A stretch of 64,000 nucleotides of DNA from Candidatus Allofournierella merdipullorum (GTDB lineage: Bacteria; Bacillota; Clostridia; Oscillospirales; Ruminococcaceae), in contig DXBV01000048.1 in NCBI GenBank assembly GCA_019116345.1, forward strand, positions 1 to 64,000, read 5' to 3'. Under the pieces are notes generated by a model. That model had not been told where the DNA came from and ran no database searches. It worked only from the letters and a program-made list of their open reading frames with translations. Shown one piece after another: positions 40,557 through 50,448 of this stretch (its first letter is position 1; each line of letters starts with the position of its first letter). Made by a program: the position numbers and the translations under genes.

Positions 40557-40807
40557 TCGCCCGGCTGCTCATCGCGCCCATCCGCTGGTATAAAAAGTAT
40601 ATTTCGCCGTGTCTTGGCAACAACTGCCGCTTTCGGCCCACCTGCAGCGAATACGCCATCCAGGCTCTCACCGTCCACGGGGCGGCCAAGGGCCTTGTTT
40701 TAAGCGTGTGGCGCATTCTGCGCTGCAACCCCTTCTGCCGCGGCGGCTACGACCCCGTGCCCGAAAAGGGCCGCTGGGTCAGCGAAAAGCGGAACCTCTT
40801 CCGCTGA
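40553..40807 (+). CDS. yidD: YidD membrane protein insertion efficiency factor
   Basis: 84 residues with the conserved CRFRPTCSEYAIQAL and RCNPFCRGGYDPVP motifs and an amphipathic N-terminus. YidD sits at the membrane and aids YidC-dependent insertion. It overlaps rnpA by 4 bp. A 103-bp gap precedes yidC and contains no gene. Confidence 0.95.
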   Translation: MIARLLIAPIRWYKKYISPCLGNNCRFRPTCSEYAIQALTVHGAAKGLVLSVWRILRCNPFCRGGYDPVPEKGRWVSEKRNLFR

Positions 40808-40910
40808 AATTTCATCTGCTTCTTGTGACTTCACGGTTTGCGCCCGCCGGAGTCCTTCGAACCAAAAAATAAACAGCCCCGGCGCGCAAACGGGGCGGAA
40901 TGGAACAACT

Positions 40911-41960
40911 ATGGGATTTTTAGGTTTTCTTGGCACCCCCCTGGGCTACGTGCTGCAGTGGATGTATGACCTCTTCGGCAGCTACGGCTGGGCGCTGATC
41001 GTCTTCACCGTGGCCGTGCGTGTGCTCAGCTTCCCGCTGCAGATCGGCCAGCAGAAGAACACCGCCCGTATGGCGGCGTACCGTCCGATGATCGAGGAGA
41101 TCCAGAAAAAGTACGCCAAAGACCGGGAGAAGCAGAACGAGGAGCTCATGCGCCTGCAGCAGGAGTACGGCTATAACCCCACCGCCGGCTGCCTGCCCAT
41201 GTTCGTGAACTTCTTCATCATGTTCGGCGTGATTGAGGCGGTTTATTACCCCCTGCAGCACATCCTGCACATCAGCAAGGACGTGCTGACCCAGATCGCC
41301 TCCATCCTGAACATGACCTACACCTACACCACCAACACCGCCATCATCCAGATGGTGCAGAAGGGCACTCTGCCCGCTGAGGCCTCCGCTCTGCTCACCC
41401 CCGAGCAGCTGGAGAACATCAAGAACTTCAACGTCATGTTCATGGGCATGGACCTCACCGTCAAGCCCGAACTGGCCTTCAACATCCTGCTGCTGTTCCC
41501 GGTGCTCAGCGTGGTCACCATGGCCCTGAGCAACATCATCATCATGAAGTCCAGCGGCCAGGAGATGCAGGGCAGCATGAAGTGGATGCCCTGGATGATG
41601 AGTCTGATGTTCGTCTGGATCGCCTTCACCGTGCCCGTGGCTTTCTCTCTGTACTACACCGTGTCCAACGTGCTGATGCTCATCACCAGCATCATCACCC
41701 GCAAGATGTACGACCCTGAGAAGATGAAGGCGCAGGTGGCCGCCGAGATCGAAGAGAAGAAAAAGGCCAAGAAGGCCAAGAAGCAGGTCAAGGTCGTGGA
41801 CGAAAAGACCGGCGAGGAGAAGCTGAAGGAAGTCACCGAGGCGGAGATGAACCGTCTGCGCATCGAGCGCGCCCGCGCCATCGACGCCGAGCTGTACAAG
41901 GACGAGCGCACCACGCCCCTGAACGCAAAGACCGGGGAGGAAGAATCATGCGAGAAGTGA
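40911..41960 (+). CDS. yidC: Membrane protein insertase YidC/OxaA1
   Basis: 349 residues of the short Gram-positive type: TM segments starting near residues 25, 95, 180, 215 and 240, the hydrophilic-groove Arg in VAVRVLSFPLQIGQQKN, and a long Lys/Glu-rich cytosolic tail that may contact ribosomes. No lipobox is seen at the N-terminus, unlike Bacillus SpoIIIJ. It overlaps jag by 13 bp. Confidence 0.96.
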   Translation: MGFLGFLGTPLGYVLQWMYDLFGSYGWALIVFTVAVRVLSFPLQIGQQKNTARMAAYRPMIEEIQKKYAKDREKQNEELMRLQQEYGYNPTAGCLPMFVNFFIMFGVIEAVYYPLQHILHISKDVLTQIASILNMTYTYTTNTAIIQMVQKGTLPAEASALLTPEQLENIKNFNVMFMGMDLTVKPELAFNILLLFPVLSVVTMALSNIIIMKSSGQEMQGSMKWMPWMMSLMFVWIAFTVPVAFSLYYTVSNVLMLITSIITRKMYDPEKMKAQVAAEIEEKKKAKKAKKQVKVVDEKTGEEKLKEVTEAEMNRLRIERARAIDAELYKDERTTPLNAKTGEEESCEK

Positions 41961-42958
41961 TCGTTACCGGCAAAACCGTTGAGGAAGCCACCGAGAAGGC
42001 CTGCCTGGAGCTGGGCCTGCCCCGGGAGGAAGTGAGCATCGAAATTCTGGAGATGCCCACCCGCAAGCTGTTCAAATCCACCCCCGCCAAGGTGAAGGCC
42101 ACCGCCGACGAGGCCGAGGCCCCCGCCGCGGAGGAGAAGCCCGCCGCGCCGAAGGCGGAGGTGAAACCCGAGGCCCCCAAGGCCGAGCCGGTTGTTGCGG
42201 AAGCCGCCGCTCCCGCTCAGGAGACTGCGGAGGAGAAACCGGTCACCGAGGCCCAGCAGGCGAAGCTGGACGCCGCGGTGGCGTACCTCAAGACGGTGTT
42301 CGCCGCCATGGGCGCGGGCGAAGTGACCGTGACCACCTCGAAGCAGGGCGAGGCCTGCATCATCCGGGTGGAGGGCGACGACGTGGGCATGCTCATCGGC
42401 CATCGGGGCGAGACGATGGAGAGCCTGTCCTACCTTGCCAGCCTGGTGGCCAACCGGATGCCCGGCGAGTACATCAAGCTGGGCCTGGACGTGGCCGGCT
42501 ACCGCGGCAAGCGGGAGAAGGACCTGGAGGCCCTTGCCCGCCGGATGGGCGCGAAGGTGGCCCGCACCGGCCGCAGCTGGGCCATGGACCCCATGAACCC
42601 CTACGAGCGGCGCATCATCCACTCCACCATCAGCGGCATGGAGGGCGTGCGCAGCGAGTCCAAGGGCGAGGGCGCTGACCGCCGCGTGGTCATCTACCCC
42701 ACCGACCCCCAGGCTGCCGGCACCGCCTTCGAGCGGGAGCGCCGCGGTGAGCGTGGCGGCAGAGGCGGCCGTGGCGGCCGCGGCGGCAAAGGCCGCGGCG
42801 ACAAGGGCCGCAAGGGCGGCGAGCGCCGTTCCAGCGTGCCCGCCCGCGAGTTTGCCGACACCCCCCGCGAGGAGGGCGCGGCGCCCATGGCGCCCAAGCG
42901 CACCCAGCTGATCGACGACGCCGAGGGCTTCGCTCTCTACGGCAAGATCGAGCTGTAA
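41948..42958 (+). CDS. jag: Jag/KhpB RNA-binding protein
   Basis: 336 residues. An N-terminal Jag_N domain (1-50, MREVIVTGKTVEEATEKA) is followed by a Pro/Ala/Glu-rich linker, a KH domain (GHRGETMESLSYLASLVAN) and an R3H domain (MNPYERRIIHSTISGMEG). An Arg/Gly-rich stretch (RGGRGGRGGRGGKGRGDKG region, about 255-285) extends beyond the usual family length and may add nonspecific RNA binding. KhpB with KhpA affects cell-wall synthesis in streptococci. It ends the rpmH operon. Confidence 0.95.
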   Translation: MREVIVTGKTVEEATEKACLELGLPREEVSIEILEMPTRKLFKSTPAKVKATADEAEAPAAEEKPAAPKAEVKPEAPKAEPVVAEAAAPAQETAEEKPVTEAQQAKLDAAVAYLKTVFAAMGAGEVTVTTSKQGEACIIRVEGDDVGMLIGHRGETMESLSYLASLVANRMPGEYIKLGLDVAGYRGKREKDLEALARRMGAKVARTGRSWAMDPMNPYERRIIHSTISGMEGVRSESKGEGADRRVVIYPTDPQAAGTAFERERRGERGGRGGRGGRGGKGRGDKGRKGGERRSSVPAREFADTPREEGAAPMAPKRTQLIDDAEGFALYGKIEL

Positions 42959-42976
42959 AAACAGAACAAAGGTTTT

Positions 42977-43008
42977 CCGTCCGGCCCGGTTTGGGCCGGG
43001 CGGTTTTT
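42977..43008 (+). terminator. jag terminator
   Basis: GC-rich stem around CCGGCCC-GGTT-TGGGCCGG followed by TTTTTG, 20 nt after the jag stop. Confidence 0.85.
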
Positions 43009-43079
43009 GTTTTTGGGAGGGGAGAGGGGTTTTCCACATCCGTTGGGCGGGCTTGGGGAAAATGTTGACCGGTCTTTGT

Positions 43080-43545
43080 TTGCCGTGCGTTTCGTTTGAG
43101 TCTGCTCCGATGAGCACTCCGCGGCGGCAGTACCGCGACCTGTTCAGCTTGCATCGGGAGATGGACGGGGAGAGCCGCCTTGCCTTCTTCCTGCACCCGG
43201 CCCGGCAGCCCGGGGCCACCGCCCAGCCGAGAGCGGAGCCCGGGCCTCCCCACGTAGTGCGCATCAGAACGGACATTTTCCGTCGGCGTGGAAAATGTCC
43301 GAGATGCCGCGTGCGGTGGGGAGGAACCGGGCGGAGCTTTCCCTGCAACGCTGGCCTTTTCATTGTCCGGGCGGCGGTGGAGTTTGGAAAGTTTGCGCAG
43401 AGGTGGCCGCGTCCCTGCCCGCCGCCGCACGCTCGGATCCGGACACTTTGCCCTGCGGCCAAAGCGTTCGTCTCCAGGCGCACTACGCGGCGGGCCGGGC
43501 GAAACGGGAGAGGGTCGCCCTGCCTGTCCCGCCGCCCCCTTGCCC
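43080..43545. repeat. Cluster of three intergenic repeat copies with variable stems
   Basis: Copy C (plus, right half only, about 43,105-43,175) has CTCCGATGAGCACTCCGCGG, then GGCAG and later GCATCGGG. Copy D (minus, about 43,185-43,320) has a perfect 11-bp stem GGACATTTTCC / GGAAAATGTCC (43271-43281, 43290-43300) flanked by GCGCACTACGTGG and CCGCACGCGGCAT when read on its own strand. Copy B (plus, 43,316-43,545) has a weaker stem CTTTG/CAAAG (43446-43450, 43460-43464) and the GGCGCACTACGCGGCGG flank. All are related to copy A at 1-235. The 658-bp gap between jag and mnmE contains no other gene. Confidence 0.75.
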
Positions 43546-43616
43546 CCTCGGCGGCGCTGTGCTAAAATAAATCGGATATACCCAAAAATGCGGTTTGGCA
43601 AAAGGAGGCGTTTTTC

Positions 43617-44984
43617 ATGGCCGAGACCATCGTGGCGCTGGCCACTCCCCCCGGGGCGGGCGGCATCGCCGTGGTGCGCCTGTCCGGCGAGGATGCGCTG
43701 GCGGTGGCGGCAAAGGTGTTTTTTCCACACAACGCCGCCAAGAAAGTGGAAAACGCAAAGGGCTATACCGCCCTCTACGGCAACTTCATGGTGAACGGCA
43801 AACCCCTGGACGACGGGGTGGCCCTGTTCTTCCGCGCGCCTCACAGCTACACCGGCGAGGACGTGGCGGAGCTGAGCTGCCACGGCGGGCCGGTGGTGGC
43901 CCAGAGCCTCATTGACGCCTGCATCGCCGCGGGGGCGCGGCCCGCGGGGCCGGGGGAGTACACCCGTCGGGCTTTTCTGAACGGGCGCATCGACCTGACC
44001 CAGGCGGAGGCGGTGATGAGCCTCATCGGCGCGGCAGGGCGGCAGGGCGCGGCCCTGGCCCGCACGGCCCTGGACGGCGCGCTGGCAAAGCGCATCGAAG
44101 GGTTTAAACAGCAGCTGGTGGCCCTGGCGGGGCACATCGCCGCCTGGGTGGATTTCCCCGAGGAGGACGTGCCCGCTTTGGAGCCGGAGGCTCTTTCCGC
44201 CACTTTAGGCGAGGTAAAGGCCGGCCTTTCCGACCTCATCCGCAATTTCGGCGCGGGCGCCGTGCTGCGGGAAGGGGTGGACGCGGCCATCGTGGGCAGC
44301 CCCAACGTGGGCAAGAGCACCCTTTTGAATCTTTTGGCCGGCTTCGACCGGGCCATCGTCACCCCCATCGCCGGCACCACCCGGGACGTGGTGGAGCAGG
44401 CGGTGATGCTGGGCGGGGTGCGGGTCACTTTGCGGGATACCGCCGGCCTGCGGGACACCGGCGACGTGGTGGAGGCGGAGGGCATCCGCCGCAGCCGCCG
44501 TGCCATGGAGGAAGCGGGCCTGGTTCTGGCCGTGTTCGACGGCTCGGCCCCCCTCACCGAAGAGGACAAGCAGCTGGCGGCGGTGTGCGCCGGCCGGCCG
44601 GCCATCGCCATCGTGAACAAGAGCGATTTGCCCCAGCAGTTTGACCCGGCGGCCATTGCCGGCAGTTTTTCTGAAATCGTCACCCTGGCCGCGGGCCGGG
44701 GCGAGGGCGCGGAACTCTTAGGCGAAGCGGTGCGCCGGGTGCTGGGGGTGGCGAACCTCGACCCCAGCGCCCCCTGTCTTGTGAGCCAGCGGCAGTACGC
44801 CGCCGCCTGCGAGGGCCGCGCGGCGCTGGAAGAGGCGGAAAACGCCCTGGCCGGCGGCTTCGGGCTGGACGCGGTGAGCGTCTGCGTGGACGACGCCCTC
44901 TCCGCCCTCTGCCGCCTCACCGGCGAGGACGCCTCCGACGCGGTGGTGGAGGAAGTGTTCTCCACTTTCTGCGTGGGCAAGTAA
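43617..44984 (+). CDS. mnmE: tRNA modification GTPase MnmE
   Basis: 455 residues. An N-terminal formyl-THF-binding domain is followed by a helical domain enclosing the G domain (GSPNVGKST near 222, DTAGLRDT, NKSD) and the C-terminal FSTFCVGK, whose Cys is conserved. With MnmG it installs 5-carboxymethylaminomethyl groups on wobble U34 of certain tRNAs. GGAGG precedes the start. mnmG follows 40 bp later. Confidence 0.97.
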   Translation: MAETIVALATPPGAGGIAVVRLSGEDALAVAAKVFFPHNAAKKVENAKGYTALYGNFMVNGKPLDDGVALFFRAPHSYTGEDVAELSCHGGPVVAQSLIDACIAAGARPAGPGEYTRRAFLNGRIDLTQAEAVMSLIGAAGRQGAALARTALDGALAKRIEGFKQQLVALAGHIAAWVDFPEEDVPALEPEALSATLGEVKAGLSDLIRNFGAGAVLREGVDAAIVGSPNVGKSTLLNLLAGFDRAIVTPIAGTTRDVVEQAVMLGGVRVTLRDTAGLRDTGDVVEAEGIRRSRRAMEEAGLVLAVFDGSAPLTEEDKQLAAVCAGRPAIAIVNKSDLPQQFDPAAIAGSFSEIVTLAAGRGEGAELLGEAVRRVLGVANLDPSAPCLVSQRQYAAACEGRAALEEAENALAGGFGLDAVSVCVDDALSALCRLTGEDASDAVVEEVFSTFCVGK

Positions 44985-45023
44985 CGATGCAAGTAACATT
45001 GATATTTGAAAGGGGGGCCGCTG

Positions 45024-46939
<1,916 letters not shown>

Positions 46940-46943
<4 letters not shown>

Positions 46944-47647
46944 TCGACAAACAGCGCCTTGCGGCCAAGTGCGCCGCCGAGGGAGTGACCCTCACCGGCG
47001 AAATGCTGGACAAGCTGGACAAATACGCCGAATGTCTGGTGGAGTACAACCAGAAGGTGAACCTCACCGCCATCACCGACCCGGAGGGCATCGAGGACAA
47101 GCACTTTGTGGACAGCCTGCTCTTCGCCTCCCGCCCCGAGGTGGCCGGCAAGCTGGTGGACGTGGGCACCGGCGCGGGGTTCCCCGGCGTGGTGGCCAAA
47201 ATCTACAAGCCCGAACTGGAGCTCACCCTGATGGAGCCCACCGGCAAGCGGGTGGATTTTCTGCGCTGGGTCTGCGGCGAGCTGGGCCTTACCGGCGTGG
47301 AGTTCGCCAAGGAGCGCGCGGAGGAAGCGGCCCGCAAACAGTGGCGGGAGGCCTTTGACGTAGCCTGCGCCCGGGCGGTGGCGGCTCTGCCCGTCCTCAG
47401 TGAGTACTGCCTGCCCCTGGTGAAGGTGGGGGGCGTGTTCATCGCCCTGAAAGGGGCCAGCGGCGAGGAAGAACTGGCCGCCGCCAAAAACGCCATCGCC
47501 AAGCTGGGCGGCGCCTGGAAGGAGACTTCCCGTCTGAAGCTGCCCGGCGGCGACGAGCGATGCCTGATTTTGTGCGAAAAGATTTCGCACACTTCGACCG
47601 TTTACCCCCGCAACGGCGGAAAGATCGCAAAAGCCCCCTTGAAGTGA
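46940..47647 (+). CDS. rsmG: 16S rRNA G527 N7-methyltransferase RsmG
   Basis: 235 residues, class I SAM methyltransferase with [10 protein letters not shown] as motif I and [20 protein letters not shown] ahead of it. It methylates G527 of 16S rRNA; loss gives low-level streptomycin resistance in other bacteria. Translationally coupled to mnmG by a 4-bp overlap. It closes the mnmE-mnmG-rsmG operon, and the noc-like gene has its own promoter after it. Confidence 0.96.
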
Positions 47648-47715
47648 CCCCGCAAAGGGCGGATACCGTCGCTTGGTGTAAATGGAAAATACTGGAAAAT
47701 ATCGGATGTTCGTGG

Positions 47716-47813
47716 TATACTTTCCCTGCAAGGGAAGGAGGGCGAAGAAGCCCGCCTTGCCTTGCAGGAAGGGAAAATGAGCCGCGGGCGTCCGTTTTTT
47801 TTGCGTCCGCCCG
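47716..47813 (+). promoter_or_regulatory. noc promoter and double-hairpin leader
   Basis: An extended -10 TGGTATACT (TATACT at 47716-47721) is followed by a long imperfect hairpin (about 47,724-47,773, CCTGCAAGG paired with CCTTGCAGG around a GGGC/GCCC inner stem). A second hairpin GCGGGCG / CGCCCGC with a T-rich loop (about 47,782-47,813) comes just before the noc ribosome-binding site. The leader could regulate noc expression; mechanism unknown. Confidence 0.45.
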
Positions 47814-47836
47814 CCCCAGGGAAGGAGAAATGCCCC

Positions 47837-48670
47837 ATGCTGACCGCGAGACCGAAGGTGCAGGGAAAGGTGCTGCTTTTGCCGGTGGAGAAGATCGTCC
47901 CCTCGGCCCACCAGGCCCGCACCCATTTTGACGAGCAGGAAATTGCCCGCCTTGCCCTCAGCATCGCCCAGAACGGACTGCTGCAGCCGGTGAGCGTGCG
48001 CCCGGGCCGGGAAAAGGGCGAATACGAGCTGGTGGCGGGGGAGCGGCGGCTGCGGGCCTGCAAGCTGGCGGGCCTTGCGGAGATACCCGCCATCCTCACC
48101 CAGCGGGACGAGAGCCAGTCGGCGGCGCTGGGGTTACTTGAGAACATCCAGCGCCAGGGCCTCGACCCATTTGAGCAGGCCCGGGGCATCCGGGAGGTCA
48201 TCACCCTTTGGGGCTGCACCCAGGAGGAGGCGGCCAAGCGGCTGGGGCTTGCCCAACCCACCCTGAACAACAAGCTGCGGCTGCTGGCCCTTTCCGACGA
48301 GCAGCAGAACTATTGCGTTGCCAACGGCCTCACCGAGCGCCACGCCCGGGCGGTGCTGCGGCTGCCGGAGGGCGAACCCCGCAGCCGGGCGCTGGCCCGC
48401 TTTGTGGAGAAGAAGATGAACGCCCGCCAGGCGGACGAGTATGTGGAGCAGTGTCTTTCCCAGAAGAAGCCCGCCCGCCGCCGCCCGGTGCCCATGGTGC
48501 GGGACGTGCGCATCTTCGTGAACACCATCAACAAGGCGGTGCGGCTGATGGTGGATGCCGGCGTGCCCGCCCGCACCACCCGCAGGGAAGGGGAGGGCTT
48601 TGTGGAGTACACCGTGCGCATCCCCACCGAGCCCGCCAAAAAGACCGCCGGCGCGGGCTGCTCGGCTTAA
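47837..48670 (+). CDS. ParB-family protein, Noc-like
   Basis: 277 residues. ParB N-terminal domain with VEKIVPSAHQARTHFDEQEI and the CTP-binding box GERRLRACKLAGLAEIP, a KorB-type HTH (TQEEAAKRLGLAQPTLNNKLRLL) and a divergent C-terminus with an RRRPVPMVRDVRIF stretch. Position between rsmG and parA is that of the nucleoid-occlusion gene noc in Bacillus, a ParB paralogue. Noc normally binds its own NBS sites rather than parS; which it binds here is not evident. ATG 47837 follows AAGGAG. Confidence 0.85.
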   Translation: MLTARPKVQGKVLLLPVEKIVPSAHQARTHFDEQEIARLALSIAQNGLLQPVSVRPGREKGEYELVAGERRLRACKLAGLAEIPAILTQRDESQSAALGLLENIQRQGLDPFEQARGIREVITLWGCTQEEAAKRLGLAQPTLNNKLRLLALSDEQQNYCVANGLTERHARAVLRLPEGEPRSRALARFVEKKMNARQADEYVEQCLSQKKPARRRPVPMVRDVRIFVNTINKAVRLMVDAGVPARTTRREGEGFVEYTVRIPTEPAKKTAGAGCSA

Positions 48671-48717
48671 GCGGCGGACAAGCCTTTGCCACAACGATTT
48701 TCATGCCCTTAACAATC

Positions 48718-48761
48718 CCGGAGCCTTCGTCCGCGCACTGCGGCGGGGGCTCCGGGTTTTT
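48718..48761 (+). terminator. noc terminator
   Basis: Stem CCCGGAGCC / GGCTCCGGG (48718-48726, 48748-48756) followed by TTTTT. Confidence 0.85.
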
Positions 48762-48770
48762 GCGTGCAAA

Positions 48771-48786
48771 TGTTCCACGTGGAACA
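48771..48786. promoter_or_regulatory. parS site 1
   Basis: Perfect 16-bp palindrome TGTTCCACGTGGAACA, close to the Bacillus parS consensus TGTTNCACGTGAAACA. Binding site for ParB in chromosome segregation. Confidence 0.95.
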
Positions 48787-48795
48787 ATGAAAAAA

Positions 48796-48817
48796 GCCCC
48801 GGAGAAAACTCCGGGGC
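48796..48817 (-). terminator. Terminator of the membrane-protein gene
   Basis: Nine-pair stem GCCCCGGAG / CTCCGGGGC with a T tract on the minus strand, 14 nt after the gene. Confidence 0.85.
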
Positions 48818-48830
48818 AAAATCGAAGCGG

Positions 48831-49304
48831 TCAGGCTGTCCGCCGTCCAAAGAGAATGAACAGCAGCGGCGCAAACTGGGCGAGAATGGTGGCGGCGGGC
48901 AGGGGAAGGGAAAGCTGCATCAAAAGAGACGAAAAATTCCCGGTCCAACTGTAAAAGCGGGACAGAAAGAGACTGACCTCCAGCGGAAAGGCCGGAAGGA
49001 AAAGCTGGGCCAGAACAATGGCCAGCATCGGCAAAATCAGCAGCGCTGCCGAAGCCGCAATTTCCCGCCGTGTCATGGAACGGAAGGCCCACAGCCCGCC
49101 CGCCAGCAGAACAGCAAAAACAAGTGCTAACTGAAACAGCACAGAGCGCACTGGGTCGGTGGAGACTTCGATGGTGCCGTTTTCGCCGACAGTGCGATTT
49201 ACATAAATCAGCGCGCCCGGGAAAATGGTCAGCCAGTAGCAAGCAAGACTTGACAGAAGGCAGAACACGGGCACGCGCCAGAGGGTACCAATGCGGATAT
49301 TCAT
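48831..49304 (-). CDS. Four-helix membrane protein of unknown function between parS sites
   Basis: 157 residues, about four hydrophobic segments (near residues 12-30, 60-80, 92-112, 130-150) and a short extracytoplasmic loop after the first. It belongs to no family I recognise. AAGGAGG sits 7 nt before ATG 49304. It is transcribed against noc, parA and parB, an exception to the replication-directed orientation here. It is flanked by parS1 on one side and parS2/parS3 on the other, so it lies inside the expected ParB loading zone. Confidence 0.75.
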   Translation of the reverse strand: MNIRIGTLWRVPVFCLLSSLACYWLTIFPGALIYVNRTVGENGTIEVSTDPVRSVLFQLALVFAVLLAGGLWAFRSMTRREIAASAALLILPMLAIVLAQLFLPAFPLEVSLFLSRFYSWTGNFSSLLMQLSLPLPAATILAQFAPLLFILFGRRTA

Positions 49305-49402
49305 GGGCGACCTCCTTATCTTGTGATTCTGCTTGCAGTATATCATCCTCTAGTAAAAAAAGAAAGCCTTTGCAAAAAGGGGCAGGGGAGAGCAATGCAA
49401 AA

Positions 49403-49418
49403 TGTTCCACGTGGAACG
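49403..49418. promoter_or_regulatory. parS site 2
   Basis: TGTTCCACGTGGAACG, one base from a perfect palindrome, 632 bp from site 1. Confidence 0.9.
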
Positions 49419-49448
49419 TTCAAACCGCAAACTTCCCGCCAAAAACAA

Positions 49449-49464
49449 TGTTCCACGTGGAACA
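49449..49464. promoter_or_regulatory. parS site 3
   Basis: Perfect TGTTCCACGTGGAACA, 46 bp from site 2 (start to start), upstream of parA. Confidence 0.95.
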
Positions 49465-49586
49465 TTTCCGCAAAAATCTCTTCGCGCCGTCGCCCATTGG
49501 ACACTATATATAGAGAAACGCCCCGCAAATAGGGGCTTTTTTGGCCCGACCACAAGATATTGCCCGTTTCAAAAGCGGCCCGGCTG

Positions 49587-49595
49587 TGCTATAAT
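49587..49595 (+). promoter_or_regulatory. parA extended -10 promoter
   Basis: TGCTATAAT, 77 nt before the parA GTG. The leader includes a GGCCGGCGGC-TT-TGCCGGCG hairpin (about 49,621-49,640). Confidence 0.7.
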
Positions 49596-49671
49596 AACAG
49601 GCACAGCCCGTTTTTTTCGGGGCCGGCGGCTTTGCCGGCGCATCAGCACACTGAACAAGAGGAGAACAAAC

Positions 49672-50433
49672 GTGGGCAAGATCATCGCGGTTGCGAACCA
49701 AAAGGGCGGCGTGGGCAAAAGCACCACGGCGGTCAATCTGGCGGCTTGTGTGGCCGCCCAGGACAAAAAAGTCCTCATTGTGGACCTGGACCCCCAGGGC
49801 AACACCACCAGCGGCTACGGCGTTTCCAAGAAAAACGTCCAGGCCAGCGTCTACGAGCTGCTCATCGGGGAGGCAAAGGCTGCCGACGCCATCATTCCCA
49901 CCCAGTACAAGGTGGACCTCATCCCCTCCAACATCCAGCTGTCCGGCGCGGTGGTGGAACTGGTGAACCTGCCCAAGCGGGAGAGCCGCCTGCGTCAGGC
50001 ATTGGCTCAGGTGGCCGGCAATTACGACTTCATCTTCATCGACTGCCCGCCCAGCCTCGATCTGCTCACCCTCAACGGCCTGTGCGCCTGCGATTCGGTG
50101 CTCATCCCCATCCAGTGCGAGTTCTACGCCCTGGAGGGCCTGTCCGAGCTGATGAGCACCCTCAAAACCGTGCGCAAGATGTACAACCACTACCTTGAGA
50201 TCGAGGGCGTGGTGTTCACAATGTACGCCGGGCGTCTGAACTTGACGCTGCAGGTGGTGGAGCAGGTGAAAAAGTTCTTCGGGGACAAGGTCTACAAGAC
50301 CACCGTGCCCCGGAACGTGCGGCTTTCCGAAGCGCCCAGCTTCGGCATGCCCATCAATTACTACGACCCGGTGAGCAAGGGGTGCGAGGCCTACAGCGAA
50401 ATGGCCGCCGAATTCCTTGCGAACAACCGGTAA
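49672..50433 (+). CDS. parA: ParA/Soj chromosome-partitioning ATPase
   Basis: 253 residues. Deviant Walker A KGGVGKST (11-18), DLDPQGNTTSGYG switch, and FIFIDCPPSLDLLTLNGL Walker B region are intact. It works with ParB-parS in chromosome segregation and regulates DnaA in Bacillus. The start is GTG 49672 after AGAGGAG. parB follows 15 bp later. Confidence 0.97.
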   Translation: MGKIIAVANQKGGVGKSTTAVNLAACVAAQDKKVLIVDLDPQGNTTSGYGVSKKNVQASVYELLIGEAKAADAIIPTQYKVDLIPSNIQLSGAVVELVNLPKRESRLRQALAQVAGNYDFIFIDCPPSLDLLTLNGLCACDSVLIPIQCEFYALEGLSELMSTLKTVRKMYNHYLEIEGVVFTMYAGRLNLTLQVVEQVKKFFGDKVYKTTVPRNVRLSEAPSFGMPINYYDPVSKGCEAYSEMAAEFLANNR

Positions 50434-50448
50434 AAGGGGGAAAATAGG

